NCBI RefSeq assembly: GCF_007827595.1
Contig: NZ_VISR01000005.1
Location: 62,001-126,000 of the forward strand
DNA from: Streptomyces sp. BK340
Lineage (GTDB): Bacteria > Actinomycetota > Actinomycetes > Streptomycetales > Streptomycetaceae
Length of the DNA: 64,000 nucleotides
Direction of reading: 5' to 3'
Position numbers and translations under genes: made by a program. A model generated the notes under the pieces. The model searched no databases. It worked only from the letters and a program-made list of their open reading frames with translations, and had not been told where the DNA came from. Shown one piece after another: positions 25,810-34,811 of the stretch; the stretch's first letter is position 1; each line of letters begins with the position of its first letter.

Positions 25810-27560
25810 CGCTGAAGGGTGCGCGTGAGCGCCGGGTGCACACCGGCGGGGTGGAGCTGTGCGTGGCCGAGCTGGGTGCCCCGGAGCAGCCGACGGTCGT
25901 CCTGGTGCACGGCTACCCGGACAGCAAGGAGGTCTGGTCGCAGGTCGCCGGCCGTCTCGCCGACCACTTCCACGTCGTGCTGTACGACGTCCGGGGCCAC
26001 GGCCGCTCCACGGCACCGAAGCCGCTGCGCGGCGGCTTCACCCTGGCGAAGCTCACGGACGACTTCCTGGCGGTCGTGGACGCGGTGAGCCCGGACCGCC
26101 CGGTGCACGTCGTCGGGCACGACTGGGGCTCGGTGCAGTCCTGGGAGTTCGTCACGGTGGGCCGCACGGAGGGCCGTATCGCCTCCTTCACGTCGATGTC
26201 CGGCCCCTCCCTGGACCATTTCGGGCACTGGATCAACGCGCGCGTGAAGCGACCCACGCCCCGCAGGGTGGGCCAGCTCCTCGGACAGGGCGCCAAGTCC
26301 TGGTACGTCTACATGCTGCACACCCCCGCCCTGCCGGAACTGGCCTGGCGCGGCCCGCTCGGCAAGCGCTGGCCGAAGATCCTCCAGCGGACCGAAGGGG
26401 TTCCCGCCGGCGACTACCCGACCCCCTCCCTCCCCTCCGACGCGGCGCACGGTGCCTGGCTGTACCGGGACAACGTCCGCGCCCGGCTGCTGAGGCCCCG
26501 CACGGACGCGTTCGCGCACGCGCCCGTGCAGCTCATCACGCCCCAGGGGGACGCGTTCCTGTCGGAGCGCCTGTACGACGACCTGGAGGAGTGGGTGCCG
26601 CAGCTGACCCGGCGCACGCTCCCGGCCAAGCACTGGATCCCGCGTACACGTCCCGACCAGGTCGCCGCCTGGATCGGGGAGTTCGTGACCGGCGTCGAGG
26701 GCGGCCGCCCGGCGCCCAAGGCCGCCGGCCGCCATGCGGACCGGTTCGGCGGGCAGTTGGTGCTGGTCACCGGAGCGGGCAGCGGCATCGGCCGGGCCAC
26801 GGCGTTCGCCTTCGCGGAGGCGGGGGCGCGCGTGGTGGCCGTCGACCGCGATGCCGAGGCCGCCGCCCGTACCGCCGAGCTGTCCCGGCTCGTCGGCGCA
26901 CCCAAGGCGTGGGCGGAGACGGCGGACGTCTCCGACGAACAGGCCATGGAGAAGCTCGCCGAGAAGGTGCACCGCGAGTACGGGGTGCTGGACGTGCTGG
27001 TCAACAACGCGGGGATCGGCCTGTCGGGCTCCTTCTTCACCACCACGACCGAGGACTGGCGCAAGGTCCTGGACGTCAACCTATGGGGTGTGATCCACGG
27101 CTGCCGCCTCTTCGGCGCGCGCATGGCCGAGCGCCGCCAGGGCGGCCACATCGTCAACATCGCGTCGGCGGCCGCCTACCAGCCGTCCCGCGCGCTGCCC
27201 GCGTACAGCACCTCCAAGGCGGCGGTCCTGATGCTCTCCGAGTGCCTGCGCGCCGAACTGGCCGGACAGGACATCGGAGTCACGGCGATCTGCCCCGGCT
27301 TCGTCAACACCAACATCACCTCCACCGCCCGCTTCACCGGAGTCGACGAGGCCGAGCAACGCCGTCGCCAGAAGCACTCCGCCCGCCTCTACGGCCTGCG
27401 CAACTACCCGCCGGAGAAGGTCGCCGAGGCCGTCCTGGACGCGGTGACCCACAACAAGGCGGTGGTACCGGTGACACCCGAGGCGAGGGGCGCACACCTT
27501 CTGTCGCGGTTCATGCCGGGGGTGTTGAGGGGGATCGCGCGAGTGGAGCCGAAGCTGTGA
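25806..27560 (+). CDS. EphD-like fusion: alpha/beta-hydrolase plus short-chain dehydrogenase
   Basis: A 584-residue two-domain enzyme. The N-terminal half (about 1-295) is an alpha/beta hydrolase with nucleophile motif GHDWGS, an aspartate nucleophile as in epoxide hydrolases, and the oxyanion HGYPDS. The C-terminal half (about 315-584) is an SDR with the cofactor motif TGAGSGIG, NNAG, the catalytic serine in NIASAAAY and YSTSK. This architecture matches mycobacterial EphD, linked there to mycolate and epoxy-lipid metabolism. Streptomyces lacks mycolates, so the substrate is probably another lipid. GTG 25806 overlaps the preceding stop. A MerR regulator follows 31 bases later. Confidence 0.88.
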   Translation: MTLKGARERRVHTGGVELCVAELGAPEQPTVVLVHGYPDSKEVWSQVAGRLADHFHVVLYDVRGHGRSTAPKPLRGGFTLAKLTDDFLAVVDAVSPDRPVHVVGHDWGSVQSWEFVTVGRTEGRIASFTSMSGPSLDHFGHWINARVKRPTPRRVGQLLGQGAKSWYVYMLHTPALPELAWRGPLGKRWPKILQRTEGVPAGDYPTPSLPSDAAHGAWLYRDNVRARLLRPRTDAFAHAPVQLITPQGDAFLSERLYDDLEEWVPQLTRRTLPAKHWIPRTRPDQVAAWIGEFVTGVEGGRPAPKAAGRHADRFGGQLVLVTGAGSGIGRATAFAFAEAGARVVAVDRDAEAAARTAELSRLVGAPKAWAETADVSDEQAMEKLAEKVHREYGVLDVLVNNAGIGLSGSFFTTTTEDWRKVLDVNLWGVIHGCRLFGARMAERRQGGHIVNIASAAAYQPSRALPAYSTSKAAVLMLSECLRAELAGQDIGVTAICPGFVNTNITSTARFTGVDEAEQRRRQKHSARLYGLRNYPPEKVAEAVLDAVTHNKAVVPVTPEARGAHLLSRFMPGVLRGIARVEPKL

Positions 27561-27591
27561 CGCCTCCGGTGCCCCTCCGAGGGACCTCCGC

Positions 27592-28539
27592 ATGACCGGT
27601 CCCCCGGCCCGACAGCCCTACCGCATCGAAGATCTGGCCCACCGCAGCCGCACCACCGTCAGAACCATCCGCGCCTACCAGGACAAGGGTCTCCTCCCGC
27701 GCCCCGAGCGCCGGGGCCGCGCCAACCTCTACTCCGACATCCACCTCACCCGTCTCCACCAGATCGCCCACCTCCTCGACCGCGGCTACACCCTCGCCTC
27801 GATCAAGGAACTCCTGGACGCCTGGGACACCGGCCGCGGCCTGGGCGGAGTCCTCGGCCTGGTCACCGAGGTGGAGGGCCCCTGGACCGACGAGGAGCCG
27901 GCCCGCATCACCCGCACCGAACTGGAGGCCCGCTTCGGCGGCGCCCCCGACGAGGACGCCGTGGCCGAGGCGGTCGAACTCGGCGTACTGGAACCAGTGG
28001 ACGGTGCCCCCGACATCTTTCTGGTTCCGAGCCCCCAAGAGCTTTCCGTCGCAGCCGAGTTGCACGCCACCGGAGTCCCGCTCTCCGCGATCTCGGGCCA
28101 CCTCAGGGAGTTGAGGGGTCAGGTGGAGCACATAGCCGCCCGTTTCCTGGAGTTCACCACCGAGTACGTCTTCGCCCGCTACCTCGACGATCCCACCCGC
28201 CGCACGGACGCCCACGCGGCGGAGGCGGCGTCGCTGGTACGCCGCCTCCGCCCCCTCGCCCAGCAGACCGTGGACGCCGAACTGGCGCGGGCCATGCGTG
28301 TGTTCGCGATCCAGCACCTGCGAACACGCCTCGGTGCCGAGGATCCGCCTGAACCGCCGGGCCGAACAGGTTCGGTCGACCTGCCCACGGAGACGATCAC
28401 CGCTGTGGAGAACCTCGTTGGCCGCGCACACACGTCCGCGTTCATCGCACTGGCTGCCGAACGCGAAATCAGGGCAAGGGCGTTGGACGAACTGGCCTCA
28501 TCCAATCGGTCCCGCAGCGAACTTGACGAATCACCCTGA
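27592..28539 (+). CDS. MerR-family transcriptional regulator
   Basis: A 315-residue regulator. The winged helix at residues 9-80 contains the MerR pattern [13 protein letters not shown] and [18 protein letters not shown]. The C-terminal part is unusually long for the family and lacks a cysteine metal site, so it likely senses an organic ligand or partner protein. It follows the EphD-like gene after 31 bases and probably controls that operon. GAGGGA precedes ATG 27592. A DnaA-box cluster follows the stop. Confidence 0.87.
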   Translation: MTGPPARQPYRIEDLAHRSRTTVRTIRAYQDKGLLPRPERRGRANLYSDIHLTRLHQIAHLLDRGYTLASIKELLDAWDTGRGLGGVLGLVTEVEGPWTDEEPARITRTELEARFGGAPDEDAVAEAVELGVLEPVDGAPDIFLVPSPQELSVAAELHATGVPLSAISGHLRELRGQVEHIAARFLEFTTEYVFARYLDDPTRRTDAHAAEAASLVRRLRPLAQQTVDAELARAMRVFAIQHLRTRLGAEDPPEPPGRTGSVDLPTETITAVENLVGRAHTSAFIALAAEREIRARALDELASSNRSRSELDESP

Positions 28540-28551
28540 ACCGCACGCCAG

Positions 28552-28605
28552 TTGTCCACAATTTCTTCAATTCGCCTGTGGATAACTGCACTTGCTTGTG
28601 GATCA
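28552..28605. promoter_or_regulatory. DnaA-box cluster between MerR gene and kptA
   Basis: Three boxes within 54 bases: an exact TTGTCCACA at 28552-28560 on the plus strand, an exact TTATCCACA at 28577-28585 on the minus strand and a one-mismatch TGATCCACA at 28597-28605 on the minus strand. They lie upstream of kptA and could affect its promoter. Confidence 0.65.
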
Positions 28606-28660
28606 AACCCCGGAAAGAAAACAACCTGCGTGATCCGCGTCTCTCCAGCACTCTGGAGGC

Positions 28661-29200
28661 ATGGAAGAAAGACGCACCGTGAAGGTGTCGAAGTACCTCT
28701 CGAAGCACCTCCGCCACCAGCCCGAGCGCATCGGCCTCGCACTCGACCCGGGCGGCTGGGTCGAGATCGACACACTGATCGCCGCGGCCGCCGCGCACGG
28801 GTTCCGGTTCACCCGTGAGGAGCTCGACCACGTGGTGGCCGCCAACGACAAGCAGCGCTTCGCGATCGAGGGCACGAGAATCCGCGCCAGCCAGGGCCAC
28901 AGCATCGAGATCGACCTCGGCCTGCCCCCGGCGACCCCGCCGCCGTACCTCTACCACGGCACCGTGGCCGGCAGCCTGGACGCGATCCGTACCGAGGGCC
29001 TGCGGCCCATGAGCAGGCACGACGTCCACCTCTCGGCCGACCGCGAGACCGCGACCCGGGTCGGCGCCCGCCGCGGCCGCCCCGTCGTGCTCGCCGTGGA
29101 CGCCGGCGCCATGCACCGCGACGGCCACGTGTTCCACGTCAGCGCGAACGGAGTGTGGCTCACCAAGGCGGTACCACCCCGCTATCTGCGGTTCTCTTGA
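28661..29200 (+). CDS. kptA: RNA 2'-phosphotransferase KptA/Tpt1
   Basis: A 179-residue NAD-dependent enzyme of the Tpt1/KptA family that moves an internal RNA 2'-phosphate onto ADP-ribose, releasing ADP-ribose cyclic phosphate. Conserved active-site stretches are present: LSKHLRHQP near residue 15, LYHGT near 98, HDVHLS near 118 and NGVWLTK near 166. Bacteria lack the fungal-type tRNA splicing that needs this enzyme, so its natural substrate here is unclear. GGAGG precedes ATG 28661. The upstream spacer holds three DnaA boxes. It appears to be a single-gene transcript. Confidence 0.92.
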   Translation: MEERRTVKVSKYLSKHLRHQPERIGLALDPGGWVEIDTLIAAAAAHGFRFTREELDHVVAANDKQRFAIEGTRIRASQGHSIEIDLGLPPATPPPYLYHGTVAGSLDAIRTEGLRPMSRHDVHLSADRETATRVGARRGRPVVLAVDAGAMHRDGHVFHVSANGVWLTKAVPPRYLRFS

Positions 29201-29242
29201 TCGCTTTCGGCCCCTGACGGCGGGCCCCGTACCCTCGGACTC

Positions 29243-30145
29243 ATGAGTCTGCGTCTGAGCACCGTGATCCTGCCGTACCGCCGCTGGAGCGAAGGCGGCC
29301 GTTCGGCCTGGGTGCGGGCCGAGCAGCTCGGCTTCCACACCGCGTACACCTACGACCACCTGTCCTGGCGCAGCTTCCGCGACGGCCCGTGGTTCGGCGC
29401 CGTTCCGACGCTGACCGCCGCCGCGGCCGCCACCGACCGGCTCCGCCTCGGCACCCTGGTCACCTCGCCGAACTTCCGGCACCCGGTGACCCTCGCCAAG
29501 GAACTGATCTCCCTGGACGACATCTCCAGCGGCCGCATCACCCTCGGCATCGGCGCCGGCGGCACCGGCTTCGACGCGACCGCCCTCGGCCAGGAGCCGT
29601 GGACGCCGCGTGAGCGCGCCGACCGGTTCGCCGAGTTCGTGCCACTGCTCGACCGGCTGCTCACCGAGGACACGGTGACGCACGAGGGCCGGTTCTACTC
29701 GGCGCACGAGGCGCGCAACATCCCCGGCTGCGTGCAGCGGCCCCGGCTGCCCTTCGCGGTGGCGGCCACCGGCCCGCGCGGACTCAAGCTCGCCGCACGG
29801 CACGGCCAGGCATGGGTGACCACCGGCGACCCGAAGCTGTACGAGAACGGCACACCGGAGCAGTCGGTCGAGGCGCTGCGCGGACAGCTGGAGAAGCTGT
29901 CCGAGACGTGCGCGGCGATCGGCCGGGACGTGACCGGGCTGGAGAAGGTGCTGCTCACCGGCTTCACCCCGGACCGCGGCCGGCCGCTCGAATCCCTGGA
30001 CGCCTTCGTGGACTTCGCCGGCCGTCACCAGGAGCTGGGCTTCACCGAGATCGTGATCCACTGGCCCATCCAGGACTCGGACTTCGCCGCGGACGAGAAG
30101 GTCTTCGAGCGGATCGCCATGGAGGCGCCCGCCCAGCTGGCGTGA
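29243..30145 (+). CDS. LLM-class (F420-dependent type) oxidoreductase
   Basis: A 300-residue luciferase-like TIM-barrel protein. The N-terminal strand reads [20 protein letters not shown] matches the cofactor-binding area, and [14 protein letters not shown] is the conserved signature of F420-dependent members. These enzymes transfer hydride between deazaflavin F420 (or FMN) and varied substrates. It lies alone between kptA and a HAD phosphatase, so context gives no substrate. ATG 29243 was chosen as the start of the barrel. A short dyad (30149-30164) follows the stop. Confidence 0.85.
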   Translation: MSLRLSTVILPYRRWSEGGRSAWVRAEQLGFHTAYTYDHLSWRSFRDGPWFGAVPTLTAAAAATDRLRLGTLVTSPNFRHPVTLAKELISLDDISSGRITLGIGAGGTGFDATALGQEPWTPRERADRFAEFVPLLDRLLTEDTVTHEGRFYSAHEARNIPGCVQRPRLPFAVAATGPRGLKLAARHGQAWVTTGDPKLYENGTPEQSVEALRGQLEKLSETCAAIGRDVTGLEKVLLTGFTPDRGRPLESLDAFVDFAGRHQELGFTEIVIHWPIQDSDFAADEKVFERIAMEAPAQLA

Positions 30146-30148
30146 CCC

Positions 30149-30164
30149 GGTGACAGACGTCACC
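30149..30164 (+). terminator. Short dyad after the LLM gene
   Basis: GGTGAC and GTCACC around a 4-nt loop, directly after the stop codon. A second small hairpin (GTGCGG/CCGCAC, 30200-30215) lies further on, before the HAD gene. Confidence 0.4.
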
Positions 30165-30229
30165 TGTCGGGCGTCTCCGATGTGTCTGTGGACTCATCTG
30201 TGCGGACTTCCGCACGGGCGTGCTGGCAT

Positions 30230-31117
30230 ATGCGCGAGAATGACCCGGTGACCTCAGCGACCAGACAGCCCGGTACCCCGGCCGCCGCTCTTCCGCCGCG
30301 GCTGATCGCCACCGACCTCGACGGCACTCTCCTGCGCGACGACAAGTCGGTCTCCCCGAGGACGGTCGCCGCGCTGGCCGCCGCCGAGGCCGCGGGCATC
30401 GAGGTCTTCTTCGTCACCGGCCGCCCGGCCCGCTGGATGAACGTCGTCAGCGACCACGTCCACGGCCACGGCCTGGCGATCTGCGGCAACGGCGCCGCCG
30501 TTGTCGACCTGCACGGCGGCCCCGGCGCCCACCGCTTCGTGAAAGTGCGCGAACTGGCCCGGGCGAACGCGCTGGACGCCGTACGAACGCTGCGTGACGC
30601 GGCACCCGGCACGGTGTTCGCCGTCGAGCAGACGTACGGCTTCCACCAGGAACCGGCCTATCCCAAGCTGCACATGGAGATACCGGACAACCTCCTGGCC
30701 GCCGAGGCCCTCCTCGCGGCCGACGGTCCGGACGCCGATCAGCCCGTGCTCAAGATCCTCGCCTACCACCCCGACCTCGACCCGGACGCCTTCCTGGCCC
30801 TCGCCCGCCTCGCGGTCGGCGACCGCGCCAACGTCACCCGCTCCAGCCCCAGCGCCCTGCTGGAACTCAGCGGCCCGGACGTCTCCAAGGCCAGCACGCT
30901 CGCCCTGTGCTGCGCCGAGCGCGGCATCACGCCCGAGGAGGTCGTCGCCTTCGGGGACATGCCCAACGACGTCGAGATGCTGACCTGGGCCGGCCAGTCG
31001 TACGCGATGGGCAACGCCCACCCGGACGTCATCGCCGCCGCCTCGGGCCGTACGGTCGCCAACAACGACGACGGCGTCGCGGTCGTGATCGAGCGAATGA
31101 TCGCCGAACACGTCTGA
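30230..31117 (+). CDS. HAD-superfamily phosphatase, Cof type (second copy)
   Basis: A 295-residue Cof-type HAD hydrolase, paralogous to the one at 19675-20478. Motif I is ATDLDGTLL, motif II VFFVTGRPARW, the conserved lysine is in DVSKAST and motif IV is AFGDMPNDV. The cap domain (about 95-205) differs from the first copy, so substrates probably differ. The start is uncertain: ATG 30230 is used here, with GTG 30248 and GTG 30182 in the same frame and no clear ribosome-binding site. It converges on cydCD, with a GC-rich hairpin between them. Confidence 0.88.
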   Translation: MRENDPVTSATRQPGTPAAALPPRLIATDLDGTLLRDDKSVSPRTVAALAAAEAAGIEVFFVTGRPARWMNVVSDHVHGHGLAICGNGAAVVDLHGGPGAHRFVKVRELARANALDAVRTLRDAAPGTVFAVEQTYGFHQEPAYPKLHMEIPDNLLAAEALLAADGPDADQPVLKILAYHPDLDPDAFLALARLAVGDRANVTRSSPSALLELSGPDVSKASTLALCCAERGITPEEVVAFGDMPNDVEMLTWAGQSYAMGNAHPDVIAAASGRTVANNDDGVAVVIERMIAEHV

Positions 31118-31170
31118 CGAAGGCACAGCCGGCAAGGAGCCGGGCGCGGCAGACGCATCCCGAGCGCAAT

Positions 31171-31193
31171 CAGTCCACTCAGTCCACTCAGTC
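31171..31193. repeat. Short tandem repeat after the HAD gene
   Basis: AGTCCACTC repeats with a 9-base period (two full copies and a partial third) in the spacer between the convergent HAD and cydCD genes. No function is apparent. Confidence 0.4.
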
Positions 31194-31224
31194 GCGAACG
31201 CTCGGGCGAGCCACTCGTGAGCCC

Positions 31225-31244
31225 GGGCGCGCCGCGGCGCGCCC
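31225..31244. terminator. Bidirectional terminator between HAD gene and cydCD
   Basis: A perfect 9-bp all-GC stem (31225-31233 with 31236-31244) with a 2-nt loop, directly at the 3' end of cydCD and after the HAD gene. Confidence 0.55.
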
Positions 31245-31245
31245 G

Positions 31246-34200
31246 TCACCGCGCTCCCGCCGGCTCCTCCGCCGCCTTCTCTCGCCGCACCATGTCCCGC
31301 AGCGGCCCGTCCACGGCTGCCAGCTCCGCGTACCGCCCCCGCTGCACCACCTGGCCGGCATCGAGCACGACCACCTCGTCGACCGCGTCGAGCCCGGCCA
31401 GCCGGTGGGTGATCAGCAGGGTCGTACGGCCCTCCGTGGCGGCGAGCAGATCCACGGTGAGCGCGTCCGCCGTAGGCAGGTCCAGGTGCTCGGCGGGCTC
31501 GTCCAGGACGAGGACCGGGAAGTCGGCGAGGAGCGCGCGGGCCAGCGCGAGGCGCTGCCGCTGCCCTCCGGACAGCCGCGCCCCGTGCTCGCCGACCAGC
31601 GTGTCCAGCCCGTCGGGCAGCCCGTCCACCCAGTCCAGCAGCCGGGCCCGGGCCAGCGCGTCGCGCAGGTCGGCCTCAGTGGCGTCCTTCCGGGCCAGCA
31701 GCAGGTTCTCGCGCACGCTGCTGTCGAAGAGGTGCGCGTCCTGGGCGCACAGTCCGACGAGCCGTCGCACGTCGTCGTCGGCCAGGGAATACGCGTCCAC
31801 ACCGGCGAGCGTGTACGAGCCCGCTCGCGGGTCGAGGAACCTGAGGAGCACCTGGGCGAGGGTCGTCTTGCCGGATCCGGAGGGACCGACCACGGCGATC
31901 CGGCGGCCCTGCTCCAGCGTGAGGTCGAGACCGGCGAGCGCGTCCCGGTGCTGCCCCTCGTACCGGGCACCCAGGCCCCTGAGCACGACCGGGAAGGGCG
32001 AGGCGGGCGCCTGCCGGGGCCGCTCCGGCTCGCGTACGGGCTCCGGGGCGTCCAGCACCTCGAACACGCGCTCCGCGCTCCGGCGCACCCGCTGCCGGTA
32101 GCGCACGGCGAGCGGCAGCCCCAGTACGGACTCGAAGGCCGCCAGCGGGGTGAGGACCACCACGGCCATCGCCACGCCGCCGAGCCGGCCCGCGGCCACC
32201 GCCTGGGCGCCGAGCAGGGCTGCGGCGGTGACGGTCAGGCCGGAGAGCAGGGCGGTGAGCCCGTCACCGAGCGCGGTGACGGCGGCGGAGCGCGAGGCGA
32301 TCCGGGTGAGCGTGCCGTCGGCCTGCCGGGCCGCGGCCGTACGCGCCGGCAGCGCGCCGGCGACGGTCAGCTCTGCGGTGCCGGTGAGCAGGTCGGTCAC
32401 CCGGGTCGCGAGCTCTCCGCGGGCAGGTGCCAGCCGCCGCTCGGCCCGGCGGGCCGCGGCCGCGGTGACCAGGGGAACGCCGACGCCGGCCGCGAGGAGC
32501 CCGGCCGCGAGCGTCGCTCCGGCCTCCGGCAGCAGCCAGGCCGTGAAGGCGGCGGAGCCGGTCGAGACGGCGACCGCGACACCAGCGGGCAGCAGCCAGC
32601 GCAGCCAGTAGTCCTGGAGCGCGTCCACGTCGGCGACCAGCCGCGTGAGCAGATCGCCGCGGCGGGCCGTGCGCAGTCCCGCGGGCGCCAGTCGCTCCAG
32701 CCGCCGGTAGACGGCGACCCGGGTGTCGGCCAGCATCCGCAGCACGGCATCGTGCGACACCAGCCGCTCCGCGTACCGGAAGACGGCCCGCCCGATCCCG
32801 AAGGCCCGTGTCGCCGTCACGGCCACCATCAGGTACAGCACCGGCGGCTGCTGCGAGGCCCGCGAGATCAGCCAGCCGGAGGTGGCCATCAGCCCGACGG
32901 CACAGCCGAGCGCCAGACTCCCGAGCAGCAGCGCGAGCAGAAGCCGACCGCGCCGGGGCCCCGCGAGCCCTCGGACCCGGGCGAGTGCACTCCGCATGGG
33001 TGCTGCGGGCTGCCTGTGGGGGCCACTTGCCAAGTGACCGAGTCCGGAAGCTGGTGCGTCAGGACGGAGATCCAGGGTGCGGGCCCGGGGAGGGCGGCCG
33101 TCGGACCGCTGCGCCGAGGACTCCGAGCCCTCCAGCCGCACCACCCGGTCCGCCACTTCCAGCAGCGCCGGCCGGTGCACGACGAGCAGCACCGTGCGCC
33201 CCGCCGCAAGCCGCCGTACCGCCGCCACGACGTCAGCCTCGGTCGCGCCGTCCAGCGCGGCCGTCGGCTCGTCCAGCAGCAGCACGGGCCGGTCCGCGAG
33301 GAAGGCCCGGGCCAGCGCGAGCCGCTGCCGCTGCCCTGCGGACAGCCCGGCCCCGTCCTCGCCGAGCACCGTGTCGGACCCCTCGGGCAGCGCGTCCACG
33401 AACTCCAGCGCGCCCGCGTCCCCCAGCGCCCGGCGTACGGCGATGTCGTCCGCGTCGGGCCGGGCGAGCCGGACGTTCTCCGCGATGGTCCCGGCGTACA
33501 GGTGCGGCCGCTGGGGCACCCACGCGATCCGCGACCGCCACTTGGCCAGGTCGACGTCGGCGAGATCGGCTCCCCCGACCCGCACCCGGCCCTCGGCGGG
33601 CGGGACAAATCCCATCAGCACGTTCAGCAGCGTCGACTTGCCCGCGCCGCTCGGCCCGACCAGCGCCACGGTCTCCCCGTGCTCGACGGTGAACGACACC
33701 TCGCTCACGGCGTCCACCGACCGCCCCGGGTAGCGGACCGTCACCCCGTCGAAGGCCAGCGGGCCCTCGGGCACCGCCGCGGTGCCGCACGCCGGTACCG
33801 GCGTCTCCAACACGGCGAAGATCTCCTCCGCCGCGGCGAGCCCCTCTGCCGCCGCGTGGTACTGGGCACCCACCTGGCGCAGCGGCAGATACGCCTCGGG
33901 CGCCAGTACCAGGATGACCAGCCCGATGTACAGGTCCATGTCGCCGTGCACCAGACGCATGCCGATCGTGACGGCAACCAGCGCGACCGACAGTGTGGCC
34001 AGCAGCTCCAGGGCGAAGGAGGAGAGGAATGCGATCCGCAGGGTCCGCATGGTGGCCTGGCGGTACTCGCCGGTGATCCGGCGGATGGACTCGGCCTGCG
34101 CCTTGGCCCGGCCGAACACCTTCAGCGTGGGCAAACCGGCGACCACATCCAGGAAGTGGCCCGACAGCCGGGACAGCAGCCGCCACTGGCGGTCCATCCG

Positions 34201-34761
34201 GGACTGCGTGGCCCAGCCGATCAACACCATGAAGAGCGGAATCAGCGGCAGGGTACCGACGATGATCGCCGCCGACACCCAGTCCTCGGTGACGATCCGC
34301 GCCAGCACGGCCACCGGGACGACGACCGCCAGGCCCAACTGCGGGAGATAGCGCGAGAAGTAGTCGTCGAGGGCGTCGACCCCTCGCGTGGCCAGGTTGA
34401 CCAGCGATCCGGTCCGCTGCCCGCTCAGCCACCCGGGGCCCAGCCGGGCCGCGCGATCCAGCAGCCGCCCCCGAAGCTCCGACTTCACGGCCGCGCTCGC
34501 GCGGTGTGCCGCGAGTTCGGTGAACCACGCGACAACCGATCGCCCCGCGGCCACCGCAGCCAACAGCAGCAGGGGAGTGCGCAGTTCGGCGACCGACTGC
34601 CCGTGCTGGAAGGCGCCGACCACCACCTCGGCGATGAGCATGGCCTGGGCGATCACCAGCCCGGCCCCGACGGCTCCGAGACCGACTACCGCCACCAGGA
34701 AGAGACGGGTGGCGCGGGCGTAGTGCAGGAGGCGCGGATCGATTGGTTTCACGTGGAACAT
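31246..34761 (-). CDS. cydCD: CydCD fusion ABC transporter (cytochrome bd assembly)
   Basis: A 1171-residue fusion of two half-transporters, CydD-like (about 1-560) and CydC-like (about 600-1171), each with a six-helix domain and an ATPase. Walker A motifs are GPSGAGKST and GPSGSGKTT; signatures are LSAGQRQRL and LSGGQRQRL; Walker B motifs are VLLLDEPT and VLVLDEPA. In E. coli CydDC exports thiols and is required for haem insertion into cytochrome bd. The gene lies 50 bases after cydB in the same operon. Its start codon (ATG 34761) overlaps a parS variant, and a perfect parS lies in the gap before it. The fused form is common in actinobacteria. Confidence 0.95.
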   Translation of the reverse strand: MFHVKPIDPRLLHYARATRLFLVAVVGLGAVGAGLVIAQAMLIAEVVVGAFQHGQSVAELRTPLLLLAAVAAGRSVVAWFTELAAHRASAAVKSELRGRLLDRAARLGPGWLSGQRTGSLVNLATRGVDALDDYFSRYLPQLGLAVVVPVAVLARIVTEDWVSAAIIVGTLPLIPLFMVLIGWATQSRMDRQWRLLSRLSGHFLDVVAGLPTLKVFGRAKAQAESIRRITGEYRQATMRTLRIAFLSSFALELLATLSVALVAVTIGMRLVHGDMDLYIGLVILVLAPEAYLPLRQVGAQYHAAAEGLAAAEEIFAVLETPVPACGTAAVPEGPLAFDGVTVRYPGRSVDAVSEVSFTVEHGETVALVGPSGAGKSTLLNVLMGFVPPAEGRVRVGGADLADVDLAKWRSRIAWVPQRPHLYAGTIAENVRLARPDADDIAVRRALGDAGALEFVDALPEGSDTVLGEDGAGLSAGQRQRLALARAFLADRPVLLLDEPTAALDGATEADVVAAVRRLAAGRTVLLVVHRPALLEVADRVVRLEGSESSAQRSDGRPPRARTLDLRPDAPASGLGHLASGPHRQPAAPMRSALARVRGLAGPRRGRLLLALLLGSLALGCAVGLMATSGWLISRASQQPPVLYLMVAVTATRAFGIGRAVFRYAERLVSHDAVLRMLADTRVAVYRRLERLAPAGLRTARRGDLLTRLVADVDALQDYWLRWLLPAGVAVAVSTGSAAFTAWLLPEAGATLAAGLLAAGVGVPLVTAAAARRAERRLAPARGELATRVTDLLTGTAELTVAGALPARTAAARQADGTLTRIASRSAAVTALGDGLTALLSGLTVTAAALLGAQAVAAGRLGGVAMAVVVLTPLAAFESVLGLPLAVRYRQRVRRSAERVFEVLDAPEPVREPERPRQAPASPFPVVLRGLGARYEGQHRDALAGLDLTLEQGRRIAVVGPSGSGKTTLAQVLLRFLDPRAGSYTLAGVDAYSLADDDVRRLVGLCAQDAHLFDSSVRENLLLARKDATEADLRDALARARLLDWVDGLPDGLDTLVGEHGARLSGGQRQRLALARALLADFPVLVLDEPAEHLDLPTADALTVDLLAATEGRTTLLITHRLAGLDAVDEVVVLDAGQVVQRGRYAELAAVDGPLRDMVRREKAAEEPAGAR
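34745..34760. other. parS: parS-like site overlapping the cydCD start codon
   Basis: The core GTTTCACGTGGAAC (34746-34759) differs by one base from the ParB consensus. It covers the first codons of cydCD, whose N-terminus Met-Phe-His-Val-Lys is therefore dictated by the site. Confidence 0.7.
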
Positions 34762-34774
34762 GCCCTTCGGTCCA

Positions 34775-34804
34775 GAGGGTGTGTTTCACGTGAAACACAC
34801 CCTC
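34775..34804. other. parS: Perfect parS at the centre of a 30-bp palindrome in the cyd operon
   Basis: TGTTTCACGTGAAACA (34782-34797) matches parS at all 16 positions. The symmetry extends seven more bases each side, so 34775-34804 is a perfect 30-bp palindrome. As RNA it would form a 15-bp hairpin between cydB and cydCD, which could stabilise or partly terminate the operon transcript. Confidence 0.9.
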
Positions 34805-34811
34805 GGCGGAC

